Assembly (NCBI GenBank): GCA_045562755.1
Contig: JBJKVF010000001.1
Location: forward strand, 86,291 to 150,290
Reading direction: 5' to 3'
Length of the DNA stretch: 64,000 nucleotides
Origin: GCA-002708145 sp045562755
GTDB taxonomy: Bacteria > Chloroflexota > Dehalococcoidia > Lucifugimonadales > Lucifugimonadaceae
Part shown: piece after piece, positions 25,447-34,087 of the stretch
Position numbering within the stretch: the first letter of the stretch is position 1
How the letters are laid out: every line of letters begins with the position of its first letter
Notes under the pieces: generated by a model
Told to the model about the DNA's origin: nothing
The model's input: the letters and a program-made list of their open reading frames with translations, nothing else
The model's database searches: none
Program-made: the position numbers and the translations under genes

Positions 25447-26371
25447 TTTTTTTCATAATTTCAATAAGTTCTTCGACTGCATTTGCAGAATTTTTTAGAG
25501 ATATAGACTCATCTTTAGTAAGCTCAATTTCTATAATTTCTTCAACTCCAGAAGATCCTAGTTTTATTGGTACCCCAGCATATAAACCATTAATTCCATA
25601 CTCTCCTTCAAGATAAGCGGCACATGGCAAAATTTCTTTTTTATCTAATAAAATAGCTTCGACCATTTGAGCTGAAGCAGCTGAAGGTGCATAATAGGCA
25701 GACCCTGTCTTTAGCAGGCTGACTATTTCAGCTCCACCATCTCTAGTTCTTTGGACTATTTCTTCTAAACGATCAGCTTTAATTAAATTTGAAATAGGTA
25801 CCCCTCCAACAGATGTAGATCCTATTAGTGGCACCATTGAATCTCCATGACCTCCAAGAACATAAGCTGATACGTTTGTAACAGAAACGTTGAGTTCGGC
25901 AGCTAAAAATGATCTAAATCTTGCAGTATCCAAAATACCAGCCATTCCAACAACTCTTTCTTTTGGAAATCCGCTGACTTTATAAGCATGTTGGACCATT
26001 GCATCTAATGGATTAGATACTATCACAAGAACAGCATTTGGTGATCTTTTTGCAATTTCTTCTGTAACAGACCCAACTATTTTCATATTCGTCAATAATA
26101 AGTCATCTCTGCTCATACCAGGTTTTCTAGCTATCCCTGCAGTTATTACAACTACATCTGAATTAGCTGTTTCGTCATATGAATTTGAGCCAATAATTTT
26201 TGCATCTGTGCCTATTACTGGTCCTGATTCAAGTAAGTCTAATGCCTTACCCTGCGGCATATCTTCCACAATATCAACTAGTACTACGTCAGAATGACCT
26301 TTCTCATAAATTCTTTGTGCAGTTGTAGCTCCAACATTTCCAGCTCCAACAACTGATACCTTAAATTTCAT
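25439..26371 (-). CDS. mdh: Malate dehydrogenase (LDH-like type)
   Basis: Interconverts malate and oxaloacetate with NAD in the TCA cycle. The 310-residue protein begins with the fold 'VGAGNVGATTA' and an acidic 'LVDIVED' for NAD. 'GIARKPGMSRDDLL' carries the Arg residues of the mobile loop typical of malate specificity, while a lactate dehydrogenase would have Gln there. The catalytic His lies in 'VLGGHGDSMVPL'. This is the tetrameric LDH-like form known from Chloroflexus and other bacteria. It sits between an unrecognised gene and an SDR on the same strand. Confidence 0.94.
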   Translation of the reverse strand: MKFKVSVVGAGNVGATTAQRIYEKGHSDVVLVDIVEDMPQGKALDLLESGPVIGTDAKIIGSNSYDETANSDVVVITAGIARKPGMSRDDLLLTNMKIVGSVTEEIAKRSPNAVLVIVSNPLDAMVQHAYKVSGFPKERVVGMAGILDTARFRSFLAAELNVSVTNVSAYVLGGHGDSMVPLIGSTSVGGVPISNLIKADRLEEIVQRTRDGGAEIVSLLKTGSAYYAPSAASAQMVEAILLDKKEILPCAAYLEGEYGINGLYAGVPIKLGSSGVEEIIEIELTKDESISLKNSANAVEELIEIMKKNA

Positions 26372-26388
26372 TTACTTTTCCTTATTAA

Positions 26389-27753
26389 TTAGTTTCCCCA
26401 GGGTGTAATTTCCTGTTTTAATTTTTTATACCCGTCAATAAATCCTGGCCTATTCCCACCATATACTTTATCAAAAATATCTAATTGACTGTCCAACCAT
26501 TTTTGTAGTTTTTTGTTACCTGGATTTGCATCAATATAAGCATCTCTTATTAATACAAAATGAATTCTAGGATCATAAGGTTGTTTTGTTCCATTCACCC
26601 ATTCATCTCCATTGAGCAATCTTAATAACATAGCATCAGCTGAACCTAATGTTTGTTCATGTATAGGCGGACCATCCATTCTATACATGATAGAAGTCAT
26701 ATCTCTACCATTACCGGTAGTATATCCCATACTTTCCCATAAATTGTTTGTATCTATTTTTTCTCCAATATGATTAGCTACTTTTCCTGCAAAATCTCTT
26801 AATGGATCAGAAACATCAGCTAGTAAATCAGTAAGCCTATCACCATCCAAATCAGTAGCGTATATTATTGTTTCTTGGTTATTTATCAAATCCCAAAGTA
26901 ATAAACCATAATTAGTATCGGAGATATTTTGTTCAATTCTTCCAGACCAATTTTCCATTCCATCTTTAAAATCACTTGGAAGTAGTTTGATAATTTTGTC
27001 AATTCTATCTTTATGCTCAATATAAGGATCAACAGCATACCTTCTACCAACTTCAAATTTTGTATCTTTCAAAAGCCATGAGTGTAAGCCTGCGTTAATA
27101 CCATCTTCCATAGCTTGAGTTGGTTTAGTTGCTATTCTTCCAATTGCTTTTTTCTCATTTACCAATTTTAGAAAAAGACGGTTAGCATAAGCCATTTGAA
27201 CTCCAGGTGTATTCATTTCAGAATGAATTATTCCAGAATCGTCAACTTCAAATTTAGATTTATCTTGAGAATATGGCAGGCAAGGCATACTTCTAACTAC
27301 TGTTATAGGTCCATAAGGACGAACATTACAGTACACTCCTGCTTGTGTCCTCAAAGGTGCATTGCCTGACTTGCCCATAACTACGACTTTTTCTCTATTT
27401 TTATCAAATACATACGCATCACCAGCTGTAGACCACTTGATAGAAGTACATGGCATATTTCCGAACCAAGACAAAGCTTCTAGGTTAGAATCATGCCTAA
27501 ATTGACTCCACATTGGAACAGCGTAGAAAGGTAGATTTAGGATATCTACAGCTGCAAGAGTACCTAAGAGTGCATACGCATCAGTTAGTGCATGAGCAAC
27601 AGGATTTATCTCTTCATCATGAAATCCACCTTTCCATACAATCGCCTCAGGAAAACCATCAGGCTTAACATCTGAATCAGAGAATAGTTTTGACAAACTT
27701 TCCATAAGGTTGCCGCCATCTGATTCAATTTTTGCAATATTTAGTAAGTCCAT
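26389..27753 (-). CDS. Unrecognised conserved-looking 454-residue protein
   Basis: I do not recognise this family. The protein is soluble, with no signal peptide or membrane helix, rich in Trp, Asp and Gly, and ends 'QEITPWGN'. Stretches that look constrained are 'NPVAHALTDAYALLGTLAAVD', 'MPCTSIKWSTAGDAYVFD', 'VRPYGPITVVRSMPCLPYS' and 'IYATDLDGDRLTDLLADVSD'. It is preceded by AAGGAG at a good distance. On one side, 22 bases upstream, is a MazG-like pyrophosphohydrolase, and on the other malate dehydrogenase follows by 17 bases. Length, a good ribosome site and operon position make it a real gene; function is open. Confidence 0.7.
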   Translation of the reverse strand: MDLLNIAKIESDGGNLMESLSKLFSDSDVKPDGFPEAIVWKGGFHDEEINPVAHALTDAYALLGTLAAVDILNLPFYAVPMWSQFRHDSNLEALSWFGNMPCTSIKWSTAGDAYVFDKNREKVVVMGKSGNAPLRTQAGVYCNVRPYGPITVVRSMPCLPYSQDKSKFEVDDSGIIHSEMNTPGVQMAYANRLFLKLVNEKKAIGRIATKPTQAMEDGINAGLHSWLLKDTKFEVGRRYAVDPYIEHKDRIDKIIKLLPSDFKDGMENWSGRIEQNISDTNYGLLLWDLINNQETIIYATDLDGDRLTDLLADVSDPLRDFAGKVANHIGEKIDTNNLWESMGYTTGNGRDMTSIMYRMDGPPIHEQTLGSADAMLLRLLNGDEWVNGTKQPYDPRIHFVLIRDAYIDANPGNKKLQKWLDSQLDIFDKVYGGNRPGFIDGYKKLKQEITPWGN

Positions 27754-27775
27754 GATTTTTTCTCCTTATGAATTT

Positions 27776-28189
27776 CTATTCCCACTTATGAGGTTTTCCT
27801 TTGATTGGCAATACTTTACCAGTATCTTCTCTTAGTTTGTGAGTTTCATTAGTTTTCAAGAAATTTTTTTTTGTTACATTTTCTAATGAATTAATTCCAA
27901 ATTTTCCTAGAGATTCTATATGACCCATAGTTACAAAAAGGATATCTGATACCTCGTTTGCAACTGATAATTCATCTTCTTTATTAACTAAAGCTTCATT
28001 AAGTTCAAAAAATTCTTCATCCAATATTTTTTTTCTCATTTTAATAATTTCAGTTGGAGAGTAATTTATAAAACGACCTGAACCAACTTTAAATCTATCA
28101 TGAAATTCCCAAACTTCTTCTGCCATATTTTTTATTGCATCTACAAATTCGGACTTAGATAAATTATTTGGTCGATATTGATTAGTCAT
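27776..28189 (-). CDS. MazG-like nucleotide pyrophosphohydrolase
   Basis: A 137-residue all-alpha NTP-PPase-fold protein. The metal-binding pattern is EExxE at Glu58, Glu59 and Glu62 followed by ExxD at Glu79 and Asp82, as in MazG and phosphoribosyl-ATP pyrophosphohydrolase relatives. It would split a nucleoside triphosphate or related nucleotide into the monophosphate and pyrophosphate; the substrate is unknown. The gene starts two bases after the acyl-CoA carboxylase stop and is followed by the unrecognised 454-residue gene. This pairing repeats nothing I know by name. Confidence 0.75.
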   Translation of the reverse strand: MTNQYRPNNLSKSEFVDAIKNMAEEVWEFHDRFKVGSGRFINYSPTEIIKMRKKILDEEFFELNEALVNKEDELSVANEVSDILFVTMGHIESLGKFGINSLENVTKKNFLKTNETHKLREDTGKVLPIKGKPHKWE

Positions 28190-28191
28190 AT

Positions 28192-29742
28192 TTATAATGG
28201 GATATTTCCGTGTTTTTTTGGTGGTAAAGAATCTACCTTGTTTTCTAGCATTTCCAATGAGGATATTATTTTTTGTCTTGTTTCAGATGGATTTATTACA
28301 TCATCAATATAGCCTCTATTTGCTGCAATATAAGGATTTGCAAATTGATTTTTATAATTTTCTACTAGCTCATTTTTTTTATCTTCAGGATTTTCACTAT
28401 TTGAAATTTCTTTTCTATTAATTATATTAACAGCTCCTTCAGGACCCATAACAGCTATTTCAGCTGATGGCCAAGCATAATTAATATCACCTCTTAGGTG
28501 TTTTGAACCCATAACTATATATGCCCCACCATATGCTTTTCGAAGAATTATACTTATTTTAGGAACAGTTGCCTCAACATAAGCATATAATAATTTTGCC
28601 CCGTGACGTATTATGCCGTTATATTCTTGCTGGGTACCTGGCATAAACCCTGGTACATCAACTAAGGTAATAATAGGTATATTGAATGAATCACAAAATC
28701 TAACAAATCTAGATGCTTTTGCTGATGCATCTATATCTAACATACCTGCCAGTTTATTTGCTTGATTTGCAACTATACCTACTACTCTTCCAGAAATTCT
28801 AGCCAAACCTATAATAATATTTGGAGCAAATAATTCTTGTACTTGAAAGAAAAAGTTATCATCAACAATTTTTTCAATAATTTCTAAAACATCATAAGGT
28901 TTGTTTGACTCTTTAGGAATTATATTATTTAGTTGATCATTGATCTCATTTGTATTTTTATAATACTTGCTATTCTGTGGTTTTTCTGAGTTATTTGATG
29001 GGAGGAATGAAAGTAAAGTCTTTACTTGATCAAAGCAATCATTTTCATCACTAGCTACAAAATGGGAAACTCCACTTTTGGAAGCATGTGTAGTTGCACC
29101 ACCAAGCTCATTATGTGAGATTTCTTCTCCCGTTACAGATTTTACTACATCTGGACCTGTAATATACATTTGTCCTATACCATCTACCATGAAAATAAAA
29201 TCCGTGAGTGCAGGAGAGTACGTAGCCCCACCTGCTGCTGGACCTGCAATTATAGATATTTGAGGTATTACACCAGATGCTAATGTATTTTTCTCAAAAA
29301 TTTCACCATACCCTGCTAAAGAGTCAATTCCTTCTTGTATTCTGGCTCCACCAGAGTCATTAATTCCTATTATCGGAGACCCAGTTTTTAATGCCAAATC
29401 CAGCACTTTTGCTATTTTTTGGCCTGCAACCAGAGATAATGAACCTCCTAAAACAGTGAAATCTTGTGAGTATGCAAATACTTTTTTACCTTCAATTTTT
29501 CCATAACCAGTTATGACAGAATCTCCATCTACAATATTTTGGTCAAGTCCTAAATCCTTAGAGCGATGATTGATAAAAGGATCTATTTCATTGAAACTAT
29601 TTTCATCAAAAAGTTTTATTAATCTTTCTCTTGCTGTGAGTTTGCCTTTTTGGTGCTGGCTATCAATTCTTTTTTCGCCACCAGCTAATTCGGCTTTTTT
29701 TCTTCGATTGATTAACGACTGCAATTTGTCTTCATTTGACAT
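28192..29742 (-). CDS. Acyl-CoA carboxylase, carboxyltransferase (beta) subunit
   Basis: The carboxyltransferase chain of a propionyl-, acetyl- or methylcrotonyl-CoA carboxylase type enzyme, 516 residues. Both crotonase-like halves are seen: 'GINDSGGARIQEGIDSLAGYG' in the N-terminal one, and 'VDVPGFMPGTQQEYNG' and 'RKAYGGAYIVMGSKHLRGD' in the C-terminal one, which bind the acyl-CoA and biotin. The N-terminal 'GKLTARERLIKLFDE' is also typical. No biotin carboxylase or biotin carrier gene is in the window, so the alpha subunit must be elsewhere. A sodium-pumping decarboxylase use cannot be excluded. First gene of the six-gene cluster. Confidence 0.9.
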   Translation of the reverse strand: MSNEDKLQSLINRRKKAELAGGEKRIDSQHQKGKLTARERLIKLFDENSFNEIDPFINHRSKDLGLDQNIVDGDSVITGYGKIEGKKVFAYSQDFTVLGGSLSLVAGQKIAKVLDLALKTGSPIIGINDSGGARIQEGIDSLAGYGEIFEKNTLASGVIPQISIIAGPAAGGATYSPALTDFIFMVDGIGQMYITGPDVVKSVTGEEISHNELGGATTHASKSGVSHFVASDENDCFDQVKTLLSFLPSNNSEKPQNSKYYKNTNEINDQLNNIIPKESNKPYDVLEIIEKIVDDNFFFQVQELFAPNIIIGLARISGRVVGIVANQANKLAGMLDIDASAKASRFVRFCDSFNIPIITLVDVPGFMPGTQQEYNGIIRHGAKLLYAYVEATVPKISIILRKAYGGAYIVMGSKHLRGDINYAWPSAEIAVMGPEGAVNIINRKEISNSENPEDKKNELVENYKNQFANPYIAANRGYIDDVINPSETRQKIISSLEMLENKVDSLPPKKHGNIPL

Positions 29743-29789
29743 AATAAATTCAAACCTTTGTTTTGAGAGTTATTAAAATTAATATTATT

Positions 29790-29807
29790 ATTAATATATA
29801 TATTAAT
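29790..29807. repeat. Perfect 18-base palindrome in the divergent gap before folP
   Basis: ATTAATATATATATTAAT reads the same on both strands. It lies in the 148-base space between the divergent acyl-CoA carboxylase and folP genes. It may be a regulator site or simply a chance A+T palindrome; the rest of the gap is A+T-rich with no ORF. Confidence 0.35.
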
Positions 29808-29808
29808 G

Positions 29809-29838
29809 TTCATACATTATATATGTATCACTTATAAT
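29809..29838 (+). promoter_or_regulatory. Candidate promoter for folP-folK
   Basis: TTCATA at 29809-29814 and TATAAT at 29833-29838 stand 18 bases apart, 53 bases before the folP ATG. The -10 box is perfect but the -35 is only a fair match, and the base composition makes such matches common. Confidence 0.3.
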
Positions 29839-29890
29839 ATATTACTTTTATAGTAATATTTTATGTCTTAAAAAGTTGATTTGCTAAAAA

Positions 29891-30724
29891 ATGATTATTG
29901 AAAATAATAAATTAATATGGGATTCAAAACCTTATATAATGGGTATAGTAAATGTTACTCCCGATTCATTTTCTGGAGATGGGATGATGAAGAATAATGA
30001 AGATTTTGTTGACTTATGTGTTGAAAAAGCTTTAATTATGCAAGAAGAAGGAGCTGATATTATCGATATTGGTGGTGAGTCTACTCGTCCCAAACATATT
30101 TACTCTGACACAGAGTCTATTTCTGTAGATCAAGAGTTGAATAGAGTAATTCCGGTCCTAGATAAACTAAAAAATAAATTATTAATTCCTATTTCTATTG
30201 ATACAAAAAAGGGGATAGTAGCAAAGTTTGCATTAGAATCTGGTGCAGAGATAATTAATGATATATCTATGCTTGAAGATGAATTAATGATAGAAACATT
30301 ATTAAAATACAATCCAAAATATATTTTGTCTCATTACAGAAAAACGAAACATTCTAGAGATATTATTAATGATATCTATTTAGATCTACAAGAAAAGATT
30401 GAAGTATTAATATCAAAAAATTTTCCTAATGAAAATATAATTGTTGATCCAGGTATTGGATTTGGGAAAAGTGCAGAACAGTCATTTCATATTATTAAGT
30501 ATTTAGAATTATTAATAAAGCGTTTAAATAAACCTTTGCTAATTGGGACATCAAAAAAATCTTTCTTAGAAAAAATAACAGGTGAATCTATAGAAAATAG
30601 AGATGTAGGTACTTATATTTCAAATTTTTCATCTTTGTTAAGTGGAGCAGATATATTAAGAGTTCATGACGTTAATAATACAAAAAAAATAGTTAATTTT
30701 TATAAGCAAATGAGAAAAATATGA
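29891..30724 (+). CDS. folP: Dihydropteroate synthase
   Basis: Joins p-aminobenzoate to 6-hydroxymethyl-dihydropterin pyrophosphate in folate synthesis; the target of sulfonamides. The TIM-barrel protein of 277 residues has 'IMGIVNVTPDSFSGDG' near the start, 'ADIIDIGGESTRP', and 'IIVDPGIGFGKSAEQ' with the pterin-binding residues. 'RVHDV' near the end is the final conserved strand. It overlaps folK by 4 bases. Confidence 0.95.
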   Translation: MIIENNKLIWDSKPYIMGIVNVTPDSFSGDGMMKNNEDFVDLCVEKALIMQEEGADIIDIGGESTRPKHIYSDTESISVDQELNRVIPVLDKLKNKLLIPISIDTKKGIVAKFALESGAEIINDISMLEDELMIETLLKYNPKYILSHYRKTKHSRDIINDIYLDLQEKIEVLISKNFPNENIIVDPGIGFGKSAEQSFHIIKYLELLIKRLNKPLLIGTSKKSFLEKITGESIENRDVGTYISNFSSLLSGADILRVHDVNNTKKIVNFYKQMRKI

Positions 30725-31200
30725 GTTTCGTATATATTGGACTAGGTAGTAATTTAGGTAATAGAGAAGAAAATTTGAAATTTGCATTGGATAAAATTCA
30801 AACAACATTTAATATTATTAGTAAAAGTTTTATTTATGAAACTAAACCTTTCAATGTAAATGAGCCTCAACCAAATTATCTTAACCAGGTAATAAAAGTG
30901 TGTTCAAATGGTTATAATCCAATTTCATTACTCGATAAATTATTGTTATATGAAGAAGAATTGGGAAGAGTTCGCTTTAAGAAAAATGAATCTAGAATTA
31001 TTGATCTAGATTTACTTTTGTATGGTGATGAGATTGTTAATAGTAAGAATCTCATTGTTCCCCACCCAAGAATTCACGAAAGACCATTTGTTGTTTTTCC
31101 TTTATTAGATATTGACAAAGAATTATTTCATCCAACAAAGCAAATATCTTTTTTAGAGATTTCATTAAAATTAGGAAGCGCAGGTATCAAAAAGCTATAA
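30721..31200 (+). CDS. folK: 2-amino-4-hydroxy-6-hydroxymethyldihydropteridine pyrophosphokinase
   Basis: Provides the pyrophosphorylated pterin used by FolP. The 159-residue sequence starts 'YIGLGSNLGNREENL', has 'RIIDLDLLLYGDE' with the metal-binding Asp pair, and 'PHPRIHERPFVVFPLLDI', all diagnostic. Its ATG overlaps the folP stop, so the two consecutive steps are translationally coupled. The 3' end overlaps the convergent membrane-protein gene by 6 bases. Confidence 0.94.
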   Translation: MSFVYIGLGSNLGNREENLKFALDKIQTTFNIISKSFIYETKPFNVNEPQPNYLNQVIKVCSNGYNPISLLDKLLLYEEELGRVRFKKNESRIIDLDLLLYGDEIVNSKNLIVPHPRIHERPFVVFPLLDIDKELFHPTKQISFLEISLKLGSAGIKKL

Positions 31201-31656
31201 TTCACTCATAATTGAAGTAAGCAAAAAAATTATTACCCCAAAAAATATTATTGCGTTGTAACCCAATAAAAAAGATAATTTTCCATAAAGGCCTTTTGCT
31301 TGTGAACTATATGAAAAATCTTCTTGTCTAAACCTCCATATTAGGTAAAACATTATGATCGAAATGAATAGTTTGATTGAAAAAACTATTATCCAATCGT
31401 TAGTAATATTTTCTGAAAGTTTGGTGAACATTAAAAAAATTCCTGTTAGTATTAGTCCAATAACAGAAATATCAACTAAATCACGATAAATTATTGAAAT
31501 ATTTCTAAAAACAATAGAATATTCTTGCTTCATGTTCATTTGAACGGGTCTAATAATGAATGCAAAGAATATACTACCCCCAACCCAAGACATTGCAGCA
31601 ACTGAGTGTAGCCATTTTATAAAAATTACTATTAAATTTATAAAATCTATTTCCAA
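31195..31656 (-). CDS. Small membrane protein, CopD/DUF-like
   Basis: A 153-residue protein with four predicted helices. 'WLHSVAAMSWVGGSIFFAFIIRP' in helix 1 and 'YRDLVDISVIGLILTGIFLM' in helix 2 resemble CopD-domain or related heme- or copper-handling membrane proteins, with a His and Trp near the membrane face. The relation is only at motif level, so function stays uncertain. The start is TTG at 31656 with AAGGA about seven bases upstream. It begins 11 bases after the glycyl-tRNA synthetase gene on the same strand. Confidence 0.65.
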   Translation of the reverse strand: MEIDFINLIVIFIKWLHSVAAMSWVGGSIFFAFIIRPVQMNMKQEYSIVFRNISIIYRDLVDISVIGLILTGIFLMFTKLSENITNDWIIVFSIKLFISIIMFYLIWRFRQEDFSYSSQAKGLYGKLSFLLGYNAIIFFGVIIFLLTSIMSEL

Positions 31657-31667
31657 ATTAAATTCCT

Positions 31668-33137
31668 TTATGAATTTCTTGAATTTTTAGAAATTTGTTC
31701 TAAAACATTATTTACATTTGTATCAATGCTATCGATATTTACTCTAATTTGCTCCATTGTATCTCTGTTCCTAATTGTTACGCAATTATCTTTTTCAACA
31801 GTATCAAAATCCACAGTGATGCAGACTGGCGTTCCTATCTCGTCTTGCCTACGATATCTTTTTCCAATACTTTGAGTGTCATCATATTCTGTATTGTATT
31901 TTGTGCTAAGATTTTCATAAATTTTTCTTGCAGTTGGAGTCAATTTTTCGTTTCTTGACAGAGGTAAAACTGCAACTTTGTTAGGGGCAATATCAGGATG
32001 AAATCTTAATACTACTCTTTTTTCTTTGTCTTTTCCTTCTTCATCATAAGCATCCGATAAAAAGGCTAAAGCAGATCTATCAGCTCCCATAGCTGGCTCA
32101 ACAACAAATGGAGTGTAACGTTTTTTTGAATTATCATCGAAATAACTTAGGTTTTTACCACTTAATTTTGAGTGGGCTTTAAGGTCATAGTCAGTTCTGT
32201 TTGATATAGTTTCAAGCTCTCCCCATCCCCAAGGGAAAAGATATTCTATGTCTGCTGAAGCTTTTGAATAATGTGGAAGTTCATCTTTACCATGATGTCT
32301 AATTCTTAATTTTTCATCTCTAATACCGTACTTACTAAACCAGTCAAAAGAGAATTGAATCCAGTGTTCATGCCATTTTTCATCTGAACCAGGTTCACAA
32401 AAGAACTCCATTTCCATTTGCTCAAATTCTCTGGTCCTATAGGTGAAATTTCCAGGTGTAATTTCATTTCGAAAAGATTTCCCAATTTGAGCTATTCCAA
32501 ATGGAATTTTTTTTCTAGAACTAGTCATAACATTTTCAAAATTAACAAACATTGCTTGAGCAGTCTCTGGCCTTAGATATACTTCAGACGTAGAATCTTC
32601 CATTGCTCCTAGAAATGTCTTAAACATTAGGTTAAATTGTTTTGGTTCCGATAAAATTCCACCATCTGGCGAAGGATGATCTTGATTCTTACTATTTGGA
32701 AGGTGGGTAACAGAAATGATTTTATCCTTAACTAATTTTTTTGCCTCATCTATATCTCCAGCTTCAATAGATATCAACTTATTATCTTTTTTAGTTTCTA
32801 TTTCAAAAATAAAAATATGATCTTCTCTATATCTTTTTCCAGTTATTGAACATTCAACTAAAGGATCTGAGAAATTTTCTAAATGACCTGATGCTTTCCA
32901 AACATTTGGGTGCATTAGAATTGATGCATCAATTCCAACAATATTTTCTTGATCCGTAACCATGTTTTTCCACCACATGTTTTTTACATTTCGTTTCAAT
33001 TCTGCCCCTATAGGACCGTAATCCCATACACTGGATAATCCCCCATATATCTCAGAGCTTTGAAATATGAATCCTCTCCTCTTGCATAATGAAACTAATG
33101 TGTCCAAAGATGTGCTTTGCAAATTTCTAAAGGTCAA
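31668..33137 (-). CDS. glyQS: Glycyl-tRNA synthetase, class II dimeric type
   Basis: Charges tRNA-Gly. The 489-residue single-chain enzyme is the alpha2 form, not the alpha2-beta2 GlyQ/GlyS form of E. coli. 'RRGFIFQSSEIYGGLSSVWDYGP' at the N terminus, 'RPETAQAMFVNFENV' (motif 2 region), 'RTREFEQMEMEFFCEPG' and 'VVEPAMGADRSALAFL' (motif 3) are all present, followed by the C-terminal anticodon-binding domain. Translation starts at TTG 33137, supported by GGAG upstream. Confidence 0.95.
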   Translation of the reverse strand: MTFRNLQSTSLDTLVSLCKRRGFIFQSSEIYGGLSSVWDYGPIGAELKRNVKNMWWKNMVTDQENIVGIDASILMHPNVWKASGHLENFSDPLVECSITGKRYREDHIFIFEIETKKDNKLISIEAGDIDEAKKLVKDKIISVTHLPNSKNQDHPSPDGGILSEPKQFNLMFKTFLGAMEDSTSEVYLRPETAQAMFVNFENVMTSSRKKIPFGIAQIGKSFRNEITPGNFTYRTREFEQMEMEFFCEPGSDEKWHEHWIQFSFDWFSKYGIRDEKLRIRHHGKDELPHYSKASADIEYLFPWGWGELETISNRTDYDLKAHSKLSGKNLSYFDDNSKKRYTPFVVEPAMGADRSALAFLSDAYDEEGKDKEKRVVLRFHPDIAPNKVAVLPLSRNEKLTPTARKIYENLSTKYNTEYDDTQSIGKRYRRQDEIGTPVCITVDFDTVEKDNCVTIRNRDTMEQIRVNIDSIDTNVNNVLEQISKNSRNS

Positions 33138-33255
33138 TTTTTAACTCCAAAAAATTTCAAATATTTATTTTTAATTTAATTTTACATTGAAAATAAATAT
33201 TTACTGTTATAAGTTAATCATAAATCATATTAATAAATTAGTTGGGATAAAATTT

Positions 33256-34086
33256 ATGACAAAATTATTAGAAAATAACGTAGCAATTGTAACTGGAGGA
33301 GCTAGTGGTATAGGAAAAGGGATAGTGAAAGTTTTATCACATAAAGGATCTGCAGTTGCAATATCTGATATTAACGAAAAGGCTGCTATAGAACTTGCAA
33401 ATTCAATAAATATTAATGGCGGAAATGCTATTGGAGGAATGGTTGATGTTAAGGATAAGAAAACTTTAGATGATTTTTTTCATAAAACAATAGAAAAGTT
33501 TGGGCATGTAGACATATGTGTACCTAATGCAGGTGTGGTAGGAGCAAAAGATTTTTCTAATAGAAAAGATTTCATAGATGATGATTGGGACTTAACTTTA
33601 GATGTAAACCTTTTGGGCGTAAGGAATACTGTTGAATCTATCAAGAATCATTTTATTGAGGAAAATAAGGGGAAAATCGTCATTATTTCTTCTCACGGTG
33701 GCCGAAAACCAAGAGGTATAGGTGATAAAGGTAGAGGAAATGTTCAGTATCCTTATTTAGTTTCAAAAGCAGCTGTTATACAATATATGCATTTATTAGC
33801 CATCGAATTAGGTCAATATAATATCAATGTTAATGCAGTTTGTCCTGGTAGAATTTGGACACCTATATGGGAGGCAATTGCAATAAATAATAAAGAAGTT
33901 AATTCTGATTACGCTGATATGACAAATTATGAAATTTTTATTGAACAAATTAAGAATACAATGCCACTTGGAAGACCACAGACCCCTGAGGATATAGGAA
34001 ATGCTGTCAGTTTTTTAGTATCTTCCGAATCATCTGAAATTACAGGTCAAGCTTTAAACGTCAATGGTGGAGCATCAATGAATTAA
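33256..34086 (+). CDS. Short-chain dehydrogenase/reductase
   Basis: A 276-residue SDR counted from ATG 33256 ('MTKLLENNV'). The frame is open to an ATG at 33187, but that leader is unlike any SDR. 'TGGASGIGKG' binds the cofactor and 'ISDIN' suggests NAD. The catalytic Ser lies in 'IISSHGG' and Tyr-x-x-x-Lys in 'YLVSK'. An insert 'RKPRGIGDKGRGNVQ' between them and a long segment after 'PGRIWTPIWEA' set it apart from the other SDRs here. Substrate unknown. It converges on the enolase-superfamily gene with a gap of one base. Confidence 0.86.
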   Translation: MTKLLENNVAIVTGGASGIGKGIVKVLSHKGSAVAISDINEKAAIELANSININGGNAIGGMVDVKDKKTLDDFFHKTIEKFGHVDICVPNAGVVGAKDFSNRKDFIDDDWDLTLDVNLLGVRNTVESIKNHFIEENKGKIVIISSHGGRKPRGIGDKGRGNVQYPYLVSKAAVIQYMHLLAIELGQYNINVNAVCPGRIWTPIWEAIAINNKEVNSDYADMTNYEIFIEQIKNTMPLGRPQTPEDIGNAVSFLVSSESSEITGQALNVNGGASMN

Positions 34087-34087
34087 T

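Noticed and set aside
33187..33255. Upstream start of the SDR at 33256
   Set aside because: The leader has no SDR features, while 'MTKLLENNV' leads straight into the cofactor loop.
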